Assembly: GCF_000429705.1 (NCBI RefSeq) | Contig: NZ_KE386942.1 | Span: 1 to 64,000 of the forward strand | From: Alteribacter aurantiacus DSM 18675 | Lineage (GTDB): Bacteria; Bacillota; Bacilli; Bacillales; Salisediminibacteriaceae | Length of the DNA stretch: 64,000 nucleotides | Direction of reading: 5' to 3' | Shown: piece by piece, positions 50,570-57,899 of the stretch | Numbering within the stretch: position 1 is the first letter of the stretch | Layout: the number at the start of each line of letters is the position of its first letter | The notes under the pieces: model-generated | What the model was told of the DNA's origin: nothing | The model's database searches: none | What the model saw: the letters and a program-made list of their open reading frames with translations, nothing else | Program-made: the position numbers and the translations under genes

Positions 50570-51415
50570 ATGCATAAAGACAGTGAATTATACGACTTTT
50601 TACTAAGCAATGTACAGCGCCTTACTGACGAATGGTTTGAAATAGCCCACAAAAACAGTACGGATGGAGTATACGCATCCAACAATCCGGATGTTGTGAA
50701 TACAATAAAAAGGCAAAACAATGACTTTCATAAGCGTTTTTTCGAGGTTTTTAAGCAGGATGAACAGAGCTTCCTTAATAGTTTAGAAGATTGGATCCTT
50801 GAAATCGCTCAAGATGAAGAACATTTGAGAACTCCGATTCACTTGATTCTCGGAGAGTTCAATCGAACACAAGAACAATACAGCCGACTGATTGAGGAAT
50901 TCGTAAGCGAGACGAACGAAGAATATACAATTCAAGAAGTTGTAAAATGGTTCAGAGTCTTGGATCGAATGTTCAGTAAAATCACGGTTTGGTTCGTTGC
51001 CGAGCATACGAAATACGAGCAAGAACAAATCGAGAGTCAAAAGAAGGTCATAAGTGAGTTAAGTTCTCCTGTAATTACACTGAATGAAGAAGTTGCCTTG
51101 TTGCCTCTTGTAGGGGATATCGACTCTTCCCGCTCAAAAATCATTATGGAGAAAACCCTCCAGCAGTGCGCAAGTCAAGGAGTCAACCATCTGTTAATGG
51201 ATTTATCAGGTGTTGTCACCATTGATGAAGTCGTTGCAAGTGAGTTAATGGACTTGATCGATGCTTTAAAGCTGGTCGGTGTAACGACTACACTCTCTGG
51301 TTTGCGCCCGGAAATTGCCCAAGCCACAGTAAAACTTGGATTGTCTTTTGGACATGTTTCAATCAAGCCCACACTGGCAGAATCGATCCGATTTAGACAC
51401 CTCTCGTTAAGATAA
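50570..51415 (+). CDS. RsbR-type STAS domain protein
   Basis: A 281-residue protein. The N-terminal 150 residues are helical, like the globin-like sensor domain of RsbR co-antagonists. The C-terminal STAS domain runs from VISELSSPVITL. RsbR paralogues build the stressosome that controls sigma B through RsbT. In the STAS part the site that is usually DT.VA reads DEVVA, with Glu220 in place of the phosphorylated Thr, and the second site reads AQATV instead of AQT. The start follows AAGGAGGCC. It is not beside rsbS/rsbT. Confidence 0.88.
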   Translation: MHKDSELYDFLLSNVQRLTDEWFEIAHKNSTDGVYASNNPDVVNTIKRQNNDFHKRFFEVFKQDEQSFLNSLEDWILEIAQDEEHLRTPIHLILGEFNRTQEQYSRLIEEFVSETNEEYTIQEVVKWFRVLDRMFSKITVWFVAEHTKYEQEQIESQKKVISELSSPVITLNEEVALLPLVGDIDSSRSKIIMEKTLQQCASQGVNHLLMDLSGVVTIDEVVASELMDLIDALKLVGVTTTLSGLRPEIAQATVKLGLSFGHVSIKPTLAESIRFRHLSLR

Positions 51416-51866
51416 AAGCACGCCCTGGACGGAATTGTCCGGGACGTTTGTTTGTTAGGACATTGCCAAAGCATGCATTGTCTAAAAAGGATAGCACTCT
51501 GCATCTAAGCCAACCCGTTTCGTCTTTAGTTTCGTATGGTCGAATGTTCAAAACATCTACACCTTTTCGTACCACTTTAAATAATGTAGATAAACAATGA
51601 GTATATCCTTTCGTCAGGAGAGTGCAAGGCTCCGCTTTTCGCGTAATGGTAAGTAACCATGTTTTAAAAGAAGCACGGCCTTCAAATCGATCGAGCTGCT
51701 TTGCCACTTTAAAGAACACATCCTGGAGTAATTCTTCCGCATCATGGTGGTTGTTCGTTTGTGCTTTTATGTATGTATAAATACGATCCACATATCGTTC
51801 ATGAAGAATTTCAATAGCTTCTTCATCCCCTGATAGGATGTTGTTTATCAAGTCTTGGTCCGTCAT
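51393..51866 (-). pseudogene. Truncated ECF sigma factor joined to a GNAT remnant
   Basis: Residues 1-77 are an ECF sigma factor region 2 (DLINNILSGDEEAIEILHERY, DAEELLQDVFFKVAKQL, FKTWLLTITRK). The DNA-binding region 4 is missing. After about 28 unassigned residues the frame continues as NIRPYETKDETGWLRCRVLSFLDNACFGNVL (residues 107-137), which looks like the start of a GNAT acetyltransferase, and then ends in unrelated sequence overlapping the rsbR-like gene by 23 bp. A good site (AAAGGAGG) is kept at 51866. It is probably a deletion fusion and not a working sigma factor. Confidence 0.7.
51416..51453 (+). terminator. Probable terminator of the RsbR-like gene
   Basis: GCCCTGGAC (51422-51430) pairs with GTCCGGGAC (51437-51445) with two wobbles, followed by GTTTGTTTG. 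The T tract is broken, so strength is uncertain. Confidence 0.55.
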
Positions 51867-51886
51867 TAAGCCACCTCCTTTTTTCA

Positions 51887-51913
51887 GAAGGCACTGAAAA
51901 GTTCGGTGCCTTC
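51887..51913. repeat. Shortened palindrome related to the 45-bp element (copy D)
   Basis: GAAGGCAC (51887-51894) and GTGCCTTC (51906-51913) flank TGAAAAGTTCG. The ends and the GAAAAGTTCG core match the 45-bp element at 18998 with its second half internally deleted. It lies in the leader of the broken sigma gene. Confidence 0.65.
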
Positions 51914-52001
51914 TCTTCATACGTATAGACGCACACGAGTTCGATCGGATGCGTCCACTTTCCAAAAAAAGATCGATAGGCTGCCTGCACCCATCGATCG
52001 T

Positions 52002-52244
52002 TTAGATCAAGCCAAACATGAAAGAAAAAGCTACCACACCGTAAATCATCGCTACACTCAACACCACCGTGAGCGCTAGGAGCTTTAACGGTCCTCGCTC
52101 ACTAGCTAGAGCTAAAATAAAAGACAAGGATAAACCTACGGCCAAAAAACCGGTACCTACATCTCCTCTCATCGGTACAAGCCAAAGGAGAAGAAAGGTC
52201 AAACAAAAGATGCCAAGTGAAACCAAAGACCAATACCAACGCAC
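52002..52244 (-). CDS. Small membrane protein
   Basis: An 80-residue protein with three predicted helices (about 4-22, 28-46 and 53-78) and almost no soluble part. The start is GTG at 52244 with GGAGGAAAAA upstream. It follows the 107-residue membrane-protein gene by 12 bp and is the third gene of a vanZ-containing unit. No family is recognised. Confidence 0.7.
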   Translation of the reverse strand: MRWYWSLVSLGIFCLTFLLLWLVPMRGDVGTGFLAVGLSLSFILALASERGPLKLLALTVVLSVAMIYGVVAFSFMFGLI

Positions 52245-52256
52245 ACTTTTTCCTCC

Positions 52257-52580
52257 CTACTTGATGAGTATGGCAAGGACAAACGTTGTCAAAATGGTTG
52301 CAAGCCCTTGATAAATCAACAATTCTACAATTTTCAGTAGCTCTTCTGGGTCTCCGAAGCTTCGAGTATAGGTGACGACAGCAACATAGAAAATCAAGTA
52401 CGCAAGAATACCTATAAAGGCGTTTTTACCTAGCTTATTAGCTACGAATACTGCTAAAATACTCGTCAAAAAGAGTACCAGTACCATGTCTGTTAAAAGT
52501 ACGGCGTTTAGAAATAACCCCGCTAAGAGAATGATCACACCAGCAACAAGTCCCGTTCCAACTCGAGATATGTTCATCAT
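52257..52580 (-). CDS. Small membrane protein after VanZ
   Basis: A 107-residue protein with about four helices (ISRVGTGLVAGVIILLAGLFLNAVLL onward). The start ATG at 52580 overlaps the stop of the vanZ-like gene (ATGATGA arrangement), with GGAGGAACGC as the site, so the two are coupled. No family is recognised. Confidence 0.7.
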   Translation of the reverse strand: MMNISRVGTGLVAGVIILLAGLFLNAVLLTDMVLVLFLTSILAVFVANKLGKNAFIGILAYLIFYVAVVTYTRSFGDPEELLKIVELLIYQGLATILTTFVLAILIK

Positions 52581-53131
52581 GCGTTCCTCCTCATCCACAA
52601 GGTGATTAGTGAACGTGCAACTACAAATCCAACAACGCCCCCAATCGTATTGAGAATCAAGTCATCCACATTAAATGTTCTTCCATACGTGCTGATTCCG
52701 GTGATGGAAAAGAAAAATTGCACCATTTCAATCGATAATGTGCTCATAAAGACAATGGTCGTAGCTTGCTTTAGACCGTTGACACGAAAAAGTACAGCTA
52801 AGTACACCCCTAGAGGAATTAATAACAAAAAGTTGAAAAAAGACAGCCTTATCGTATTCCAAAATAAAAAGCTTCCCGTTTCATACGCGAGGATATCTGC
52901 AACAAAGTAAAAAGGGACGAGCTGCAGGTAATACCCATAGTGTCCGACGTAATCGTGAGGAGGTATGGAGATCATTCCAATCGTCACATCTAACACCTTT
53001 AACACGTAAACAATGAAACTATACATAATCACTCTTCTAATAACGTTATGCTTCTTGTTTTTAATCAAGTCAAAAATAATAAAGATGATCAAGCCGCAAA
53101 ATCCGAAAAATGCAATCTGTGAGTCAAACAT
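52577..53131 (-). CDS. VanZ family membrane protein
   Basis: A 184-residue protein with five helices and the VanZ-family features: LVPFYF early, NTIRLSFFNFLLLIPLGVYLAVLF, and a SIEMVQFFF...RTFNVDDLILNTIGGVVGF block, whose FD(V/I)DDLI.N..G motif is the family hallmark. VanZ of Tn1546 gives low-level teicoplanin resistance, but most chromosomal members have no known role. It heads a three-gene unit of membrane proteins. The site is AAAGGACC. Confidence 0.87.
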   Translation of the reverse strand: MFDSQIAFFGFCGLIIFIIFDLIKNKKHNVIRRVIMYSFIVYVLKVLDVTIGMISIPPHDYVGHYGYYLQLVPFYFVADILAYETGSFLFWNTIRLSFFNFLLLIPLGVYLAVLFRVNGLKQATTIVFMSTLSIEMVQFFFSITGISTYGRTFNVDDLILNTIGGVVGFVVARSLITLWMRRNA

Positions 53132-53181
53132 TGATGAGGTCCTTTTCTGTTTTTCTATATTTTAACACAATTGGTAAAGTC

Positions 53182-53221
53182 AAAAAGAGGATTTCCTTAC
53201 ATGACTAAGGAAGTCCCCTTT
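53182..53221 (-). terminator. Intrinsic terminator of lipoprotein gene
   Basis: On the minus strand GGGGACTTCCTTA pairs with TAAGGAAATCCTC across a short loop, followed by TTTTT. Confidence 0.8.
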
Positions 53222-53232
53222 TACAAGATCAC

Positions 53233-53661
53233 TTATTTTCCACTCAGTGAAAATACCCCTCCGATCACATCACGATCTTTAGAAACAGGCACGGTCCAGC
53301 CCCCAATCACCTGTCCTTCATCCAATAAAACCGTTACCCGTGTATGCCCTATGTTGTAGGCATCATCAAGGGGATGGTTCTTCACTCTTACAGACACCGT
53401 TGCAAGCACTTTACCCATGTAATCGTCTACATCACCTTCTTGCACGGACCAAATCTCTTCGTGTGGCACAGCTCTATGAATGGATTCCCAATCCTCTTTC
53501 GTAACCTGGTAAGTGCCTTCTTCGTAAATGGATTCAACATCAAACCCCATCTCTTCTAGGTGATGTCGTGCCGTTATCACATGTTCACTTAATAGGGCTT
53601 CTTTACTACACGCCGTTCCTAACAAACTCACCATCACGAGCATGACTCCGAAACGTTTCAA
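53233..53661 (-). CDS. Small lipoprotein, unknown function
   Basis: A 142-residue lipoprotein with lipobox LGTAC (Cys18). The mature part has ITARHHLEEMGFDVESIYEEGTYQVTKEDWESI and a strand-rich end including TRVTVLLDEGQVIGGWTVPVSKD. The end recalls DUF4830-like small lipoproteins, but I cannot assign a family. It is divergent from the yrhK-like gene. Confidence 0.7.
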   Translation of the reverse strand: MKRFGVMLVMVSLLGTACSKEALLSEHVITARHHLEEMGFDVESIYEEGTYQVTKEDWESIHRAVPHEEIWSVQEGDVDDYMGKVLATVSVRVKNHPLDDAYNIGHTRVTVLLDEGQVIGGWTVPVSKDRDVIGGVFSLSGK

Positions 53662-53766
53662 TCTGATTCCCGCCTCATCTCGATTTTTTTTGTGGAAAGG
53701 ACGTTTCTTTCCTATAACGTTGTGGAAGATAAAAAATAGGAATGCTTATGGAGAGGAGAGTAACCA

Positions 53767-54066
53767 ATGCCTGATATTTCCGATAAAAAAGACTATCTTG
53801 ATATTAAAGCAGGCCGGTTCAGGTTGTATTTTAGAAAAAGGTATCAACTCATTACAACGGTCAACGATTTGTTGATTGGTTTTTTCTTTGTCACCGGAAG
53901 TATATTAAACTTTTTCTCTTCGGTGGAAATCGTCGGAATGATTCTTTACCTATGCGGAAGTTTGCTGCTCGCTAGCCGCCCAGTACTTCGAATTATGCAT
54001 GATTCGGAACTTCGAAATGAAATGAAGGAATCGAGCAACTATAACCCTACGAAAAAGCAAAGCTAG
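53767..54066 (+). CDS. yrhK: YrhK-like membrane protein
   Basis: A 99-residue protein. The N-terminal DIKAGRFRLYFRKRYQLITTVNDLLIGFFFVTGSILNFF resembles B. subtilis YrhK, followed by a second helix and the RPVLRIMHD segment. Two membrane helices with both ends inside are likely. Function unknown. The site is GGAGAGGAGAG. Confidence 0.8.
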   Translation: MPDISDKKDYLDIKAGRFRLYFRKRYQLITTVNDLLIGFFFVTGSILNFFSSVEIVGMILYLCGSLLLASRPVLRIMHDSELRNEMKESSNYNPTKKQS

Positions 54067-54129
54067 CTGAATATAGTAAAGTGTGACATCCAATTCTTCA
54101 CAACTATCTATTCTTCATATCCACAGCGA

Positions 54130-54208
54130 AAACCTCCCGAACATAGAAGGCAGTGAAAAAGTTTGATCTTTAACTTTTTCACTGCCTTCGACATACGCCG
54201 GGAGGTTT
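54130..54208. mobile_element. 45-bp palindrome inserted in a terminator loop (copy C)
   Basis: The outer stem AAACCTCCCG (54130-54139) and CGGGAGGTTT (54199-54208) is a terminator-like hairpin between convergent genes. In its loop sits a perfect 18-bp palindrome: GAAGGCAGTGAAAAAGTT (54146-54163), 8-nt loop, AACTTTTTCACTGCCTTC (54172-54189). ACATA occurs just before (54141-54145) and just after it (54191-54195). Removing the insert and one ACATA restores a simple hairpin with a 9-nt loop. Confidence 0.75.
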
Positions 54209-54218
54209 CTTTAGCTTT

Positions 54219-55364
54219 TTATCCGGCTACCTGCGTGCGCCTATGACTCCAATATAGAAGGACTAAAATGACGACGGTTATAACGCAGAAGACTACGATT
54301 AGAGCGGTATGATATAAAACCGGAAAACCGAACACGTTAAAGGCTTCAAATGTCTGAAAAAGGCGTTCGGTTCGGATCAGTTCCATGTAGCTGAATGTTG
54401 TCACGTATTCCATCACACCACGCTCTAAGTTAAGTTGTCTGATCACAAAAGGAATAGCCAGAACCGTTCCACTTACAAAAAAGGCGACCATCCCGTTTCG
54501 CGTTAGCTGAGACATCACAAGTACCAACACGCCAAACACAAGACTTCCAAAGAACTGCACCGTCAATGTTGCTGACCAAAACTCTAGTACATTCCACGAA
54601 AATGGCGACTGACCATAGGGACTGTACCAGTCAGCAAAAGTACTCCACAGGCTCTGCATCGGCACATTCCACCCTTGAAGGCCGCCAAGGTTCACAACAT
54701 GAATAAACGTATTGATGCCATGCAATAAAACAAAGATGGCTAAGATGTAGGTAGCACCAGCCAATAGCTTCGCAGTAACAAGCTTTTTTCTTCCATGCTT
54801 TGTTGCAAAGATCAGTCCGGTCGTCCTTTTGCTATATTCATCGGCAAACACGGGTGAAAGCCCGACAAGAATAAAAATCGTGAGAAGCACCACACTGAAG
54901 AACGGCTCAAGAAAGTCAAACATCCCTCTCCATCCGTCGACAACAAACAAACCGTGAACTTCCCCAACTTTCTCTAACATACTCTCTTCTTTTGCTGCCG
55001 ATCGGTACTCATAGCTGGAAGGAGAAAGTCCTTCTCTTTTTTCCTCAAGAGTGGCAATGCGATCCTTCATAGCGACTTTGTTTCCCCAAGCTGCGGCAAT
55101 GGAAAAGTGAGCGTTGCCTTCAAGGGGATGAAGAGAGTCAACTGTTTCTCCCCCATCGGAAAGCCTCATTTTTTCCCGGGCAAGGTCGTGTTTTTCTTCC
55201 GTTACGAAGCCTCCCCACTCTTCCATCATGTCGTTGTATGAATCGTCGAAAACCACTTCCTGCCGCATATTTTGCTCTCCCCACACCAGAAACCCAACCA
55301 CAAGCGCAAACACAATATAAATACTCGGTTTGGAAAAGATCTTAAAACATTCGTGTTTATACAT
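54219..55364 (-). CDS. ABC transporter permease (sigY-like operon)
   Basis: A 381-residue membrane protein of the ABC-2/YxlG-like type. One helix lies at the N-terminus, then a large extracytoplasmic region (residues about 30-150, acidic, helical), then five to six further helices. It overlaps the ATPase stop by 8 bp and is the last gene of a four-gene operon headed by a sigma factor. By analogy with B. subtilis yxlG it would be the membrane part of an exporter of unknown substrate. Confidence 0.82.
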   Translation of the reverse strand: MYKHECFKIFSKPSIYIVFALVVGFLVWGEQNMRQEVVFDDSYNDMMEEWGGFVTEEKHDLAREKMRLSDGGETVDSLHPLEGNAHFSIAAAWGNKVAMKDRIATLEEKREGLSPSSYEYRSAAKEESMLEKVGEVHGLFVVDGWRGMFDFLEPFFSVVLLTIFILVGLSPVFADEYSKRTTGLIFATKHGRKKLVTAKLLAGATYILAIFVLLHGINTFIHVVNLGGLQGWNVPMQSLWSTFADWYSPYGQSPFSWNVLEFWSATLTVQFFGSLVFGVLVLVMSQLTRNGMVAFFVSGTVLAIPFVIRQLNLERGVMEYVTTFSYMELIRTERLFQTFEAFNVFGFPVLYHTALIVVFCVITVVILVLLYWSHRRTQVAG

Positions 55365-56235
55365 CCGCTTCTACTCCCTCATCGAAGAAATGAACATACA
55401 CGTCCTCCAAAATCGGATCCACATTTTCCGCATGGGTGTGAGGCTTTTCTTCACTAATCACCCTTAGGGTCGTCCCTGCCCCAGTTCGTTGAACATTGCT
55501 CACTTGATGCCGACCTGTTAAGCTCTTGGCTTCTCCATCATCAACGAACACTCGCCATACCATCCCTTTCATCTCATTGAGTAGTTCATCAACCGAACTC
55601 TTCTTCACAAGGAACCCGTCTTTCATAAGTAATACTTCTTTTGCAACCAATTCGATATCCGACACAATATGAGTAGAGAGCAGGACAATCCGGTCCTTCG
55701 AAATATCAGACAAGAGGTTTCTAAAGCGTATACGCTCTTTCGGATCTAGGCCCGCCGTAGGCTCATCAACAATTAAGATTTTCGGATCGTTCAGTAGGGC
55801 TTGGGCAATGCCTAGCCTTCGTTTCATCCCACCTGAGAATTTCCCTGCCTTTCGCTTTCTATCTTCTTGAAGATTCACTAACGTTAGCAATTTATCGACC
55901 TTCTCCTCTGCCTCTTTTTTACCTAACCCTTTCAAGCTGGCAAAATAACGAAGGAACCGCTCTGCCGTAAAGCTGTTATATACACCGAACTCTTGAGGCA
56001 TATAGCCGAGCACGTCACGATATTCCTCACCGAGTGTATCAATGTCTCGATTATTAAGGAGAATCCTCCCAGAACTCGGCTTTAAAACGGAAGCAAGCAT
56101 CCGCATAAGCGTGGACTTTCCTGAACCATTTGGACCAAGTAACGCATACACGCCTTCATTTAGTTCTACGGAAAAGCGATCCACGGCTGTTTTATCTCTA
56201 TATGTCTTTGAAACCTGATCAACGGTCAAATTCAT
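55357..56235 (-). CDS. ABC transporter ATP-binding protein (sigY-like operon)
   Basis: A 292-residue ATPase with Walker A GPNGSGKSTL, signature FSGGMKRRLGIAQALL, Walker B KILIVDEPTAGLD and H-loop LLSTHIVSDI, followed by a C-terminal regulatory extension. It is comparable to B. subtilis YxlF. It overlaps the preceding gene by 17 bp and the permease by 8 bp. It probably powers the permease encoded next. Confidence 0.9.
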   Translation of the reverse strand: MNLTVDQVSKTYRDKTAVDRFSVELNEGVYALLGPNGSGKSTLMRMLASVLKPSSGRILLNNRDIDTLGEEYRDVLGYMPQEFGVYNSFTAERFLRYFASLKGLGKKEAEEKVDKLLTLVNLQEDRKRKAGKFSGGMKRRLGIAQALLNDPKILIVDEPTAGLDPKERIRFRNLLSDISKDRIVLLSTHIVSDIELVAKEVLLMKDGFLVKKSSVDELLNEMKGMVWRVFVDDGEAKSLTGRHQVSNVQRTGAGTTLRVISEEKPHTHAENVDPILEDVYVHFFDEGVEADV

Positions 56236-57052
56236 TGTATTCTTCCCCCTTAACTGTAGAAAAACGATCCATCATATGTTTGACTTGAAGTAAAAGCAAG
56301 CAAAGTGCTGTAATAAGAACAGCCAGCTGAATTAGAAAGCTACCGTGGACGAACTTCTCTATCCATGGGTAATTGCTTCCCAAGACCACAAGTGTCACAA
56401 CCCATGCCGAAATGACGGTCAACGTCCCTGTAATTCCTCTCATTCTCATCACAATTGCTAACGACACCGATGCAAAAATCGTAAGTGCGGTCAAAGATAC
56501 AAGAATCATCTCCCACTGAGTCACACGTGAGTCAATAGGAACAAACCCAATCATGAGAATGCTATTTAACAAAACATTGTAACTTCCGATCACTACGAGA
56601 CGGGATAGCATGACTTCCTGCGCTGAGTGCTTGCAACTCATCTCCAGTTCCATCATCCCTTGGTCTCTGCCCTTTACAACTTCAGTTACTCCGAGAATAA
56701 AAGGCAGTGTCCCAAGAACAACGAACATCATGAACGGATTCTCTGTAAACGAGCTGGTGATTACATATCCAAAGGCAAAGAGCAGCATGCTAATCACCCA
56801 ATAAGAGGGACTGATCATCGAGACTTCTTTCGTTGCGCGTTTAAGAATGGTCACAAGACGTTGTGAGTACGGCGTTTGTTGAGCATTTCCTTTCTCCTTT
56901 TCCGGTACATATTGACGGAGTGTATGTATCGTAGCCTCAATCTCTCTTTCGTCAGGATACTTCACCAAAAAGCGCTCAAGCTCAGCTTCAATCTCACCAT
57001 TGTCTTCGTTCCACTGTTCCCCAAATTCGTTACCCTTCACGTCTTTTTTCAT
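56219..57052 (-). CDS. Membrane protein, candidate sigma regulator
   Basis: A 277-residue protein. An acidic cytoplasmic N-terminus of about 80 residues is followed by six predicted helices (about 84-102, 107-125, 150-172, 180-203, 208-228, 236-257). The gene overlaps the sigma-factor gene by 23 bp, the place where anti-sigma factors usually lie. In B. subtilis the equivalent place holds yxlC-yxlD-yxlE, of which YxlC/D restrain SigY. No zinc-binding anti-sigma motif is seen, so an anti-sigma role is inferred from position only. Confidence 0.6.
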   Translation of the reverse strand: MKKDVKGNEFGEQWNEDNGEIEAELERFLVKYPDEREIEATIHTLRQYVPEKEKGNAQQTPYSQRLVTILKRATKEVSMISPSYWVISMLLFAFGYVITSSFTENPFMMFVVLGTLPFILGVTEVVKGRDQGMMELEMSCKHSAQEVMLSRLVVIGSYNVLLNSILMIGFVPIDSRVTQWEMILVSLTALTIFASVSLAIVMRMRGITGTLTVISAWVVTLVVLGSNYPWIEKFVHGSFLIQLAVLITALCLLLLQVKHMMDRFSTVKGEEYNEFDR

Positions 57053-57599
57053 CCTTGTTCCCTCCTTTCAGCATCGCTTTTAGCTTGTCGACTCCTTGCT
57101 TGAGTCTCGATTTAACAGTCGCCTCTTTCGCTTCCGTTACCTCTGCTATTTCCTTAATTTTCAGCTCATGATAATACTTAAGAACAATGGCTTCTCGCTG
57201 AATAAGCGGAAGCGTTTTGATTGCCTCCTTAATGTTTTCACTATCCTCTTTTTTACTGAGCATGTCCCACACGTTTTCGTTTTGGTCAGGTATCGTTGGA
57301 TGAAGCTCATCTTGCATGTTTGATTGTTTAAAAGCCCCGCTCCTGAAGTAGTCCCTACAATGATTCACTGCAATTCGTAGGAGCCAATGAGCAAACTTTC
57401 CGTCGTTTTTATACTGATCAAGACCTTTAATCACTTTGACAAATACGTCCTGTGTAAGGTCGTATGCGAGATGGTAGTCTCCGATTTTTCGATATATGTA
57501 GGCAAACACTGTTTTGTAATGCTTCTTGACGAGCACTTCCATCGCGGCCTGACTTCCACTTTTTATTTCTGAAATCAACTCTTCGTCTGTTGGTATCAT
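57030..57599 (-). CDS. ECF-type RNA polymerase sigma factor (SigY-like)
   Basis: A 189-residue sigma-70 family protein with both functional regions. Region 2 (FAYIYRKIGDYHLAYDLTQDVFVKVIKGLDQ, HWLLRIAVNHCRDYFR) binds core enzyme and the -10. Region 4 (LPLIQREAIVLKYYHELKIKEIAEVTEAKEATVKSRLKQG) binds the -35. The downstream order (membrane protein, ABC ATPase, permease) is that of the B. subtilis sigY operon. The ATG at 57599 has only a weak site. No convincing autoregulatory ECF promoter was found upstream. Confidence 0.88.
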   Translation of the reverse strand: MIPTDEELISEIKSGSQAAMEVLVKKHYKTVFAYIYRKIGDYHLAYDLTQDVFVKVIKGLDQYKNDGKFAHWLLRIAVNHCRDYFRSGAFKQSNMQDELHPTIPDQNENVWDMLSKKEDSENIKEAIKTLPLIQREAIVLKYYHELKIKEIAEVTEAKEATVKSRLKQGVDKLKAMLKGGNKDEKRREG

Positions 57600-57730
57600 T
57601 CAATTCGGTCCACGGCTTTTCATAGGTTTTGCGACTTTCAGGCCGGCACCCTTTTCACCACCTCTACTAATAGTAACGAACTTCCCTTGGAAATGGTTTT
57701 ATGTTTTTGGAAAAAAGAGTCGTTTTGATC

Positions 57731-57761
57731 AAAAAAAGAACCTGAACGCTGGGCTCAGGTT
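57731..57761 (-). terminator. Intrinsic terminator downstream of aadK-like gene
   Basis: AACCTGA (57739-57745) pairs with TCAGGTT (57755-57761). On the minus strand it is followed by CTTTTTTT. Confidence 0.8.
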
Positions 57762-57801
57762 AAGGGACGGAGGGGTAGAGGTGTTTCGACACCCGTATGA
57801 T

Positions 57802-57870
57802 CCACTTATTTTTCAATTGGCGGAGATACATATGTAATTAACCCACTTATTCTCACCTTAGCGGAGTTAG
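57802..57870. repeat. Short degenerate array of ~20-bp units (CCACTTAT / GCGGAGTTA)
   Basis: Four units at about 57802, 57820, 57842 and 57861 alternate CCACTTATT and (G)CGGAGATA/GCGGAGTTA. The first motif is that of the array at 23471 and the second that of the array at 37500, so this array links the two. The other parts of the 57600-57899 gap hold only a terminator. Confidence 0.65.
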
Positions 57871-57899
57871 CCAAAATTCTCCTGTTCCTGACCCAAACG

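Noticed and set aside
57600..57690. Autoregulatory ECF promoter of the sigma gene (TGAAAG ... CGTG)
   Set aside because: The two motifs are about 20 bp apart, too far for the usual 16-17 bp of ECF promoters; no better match was found.
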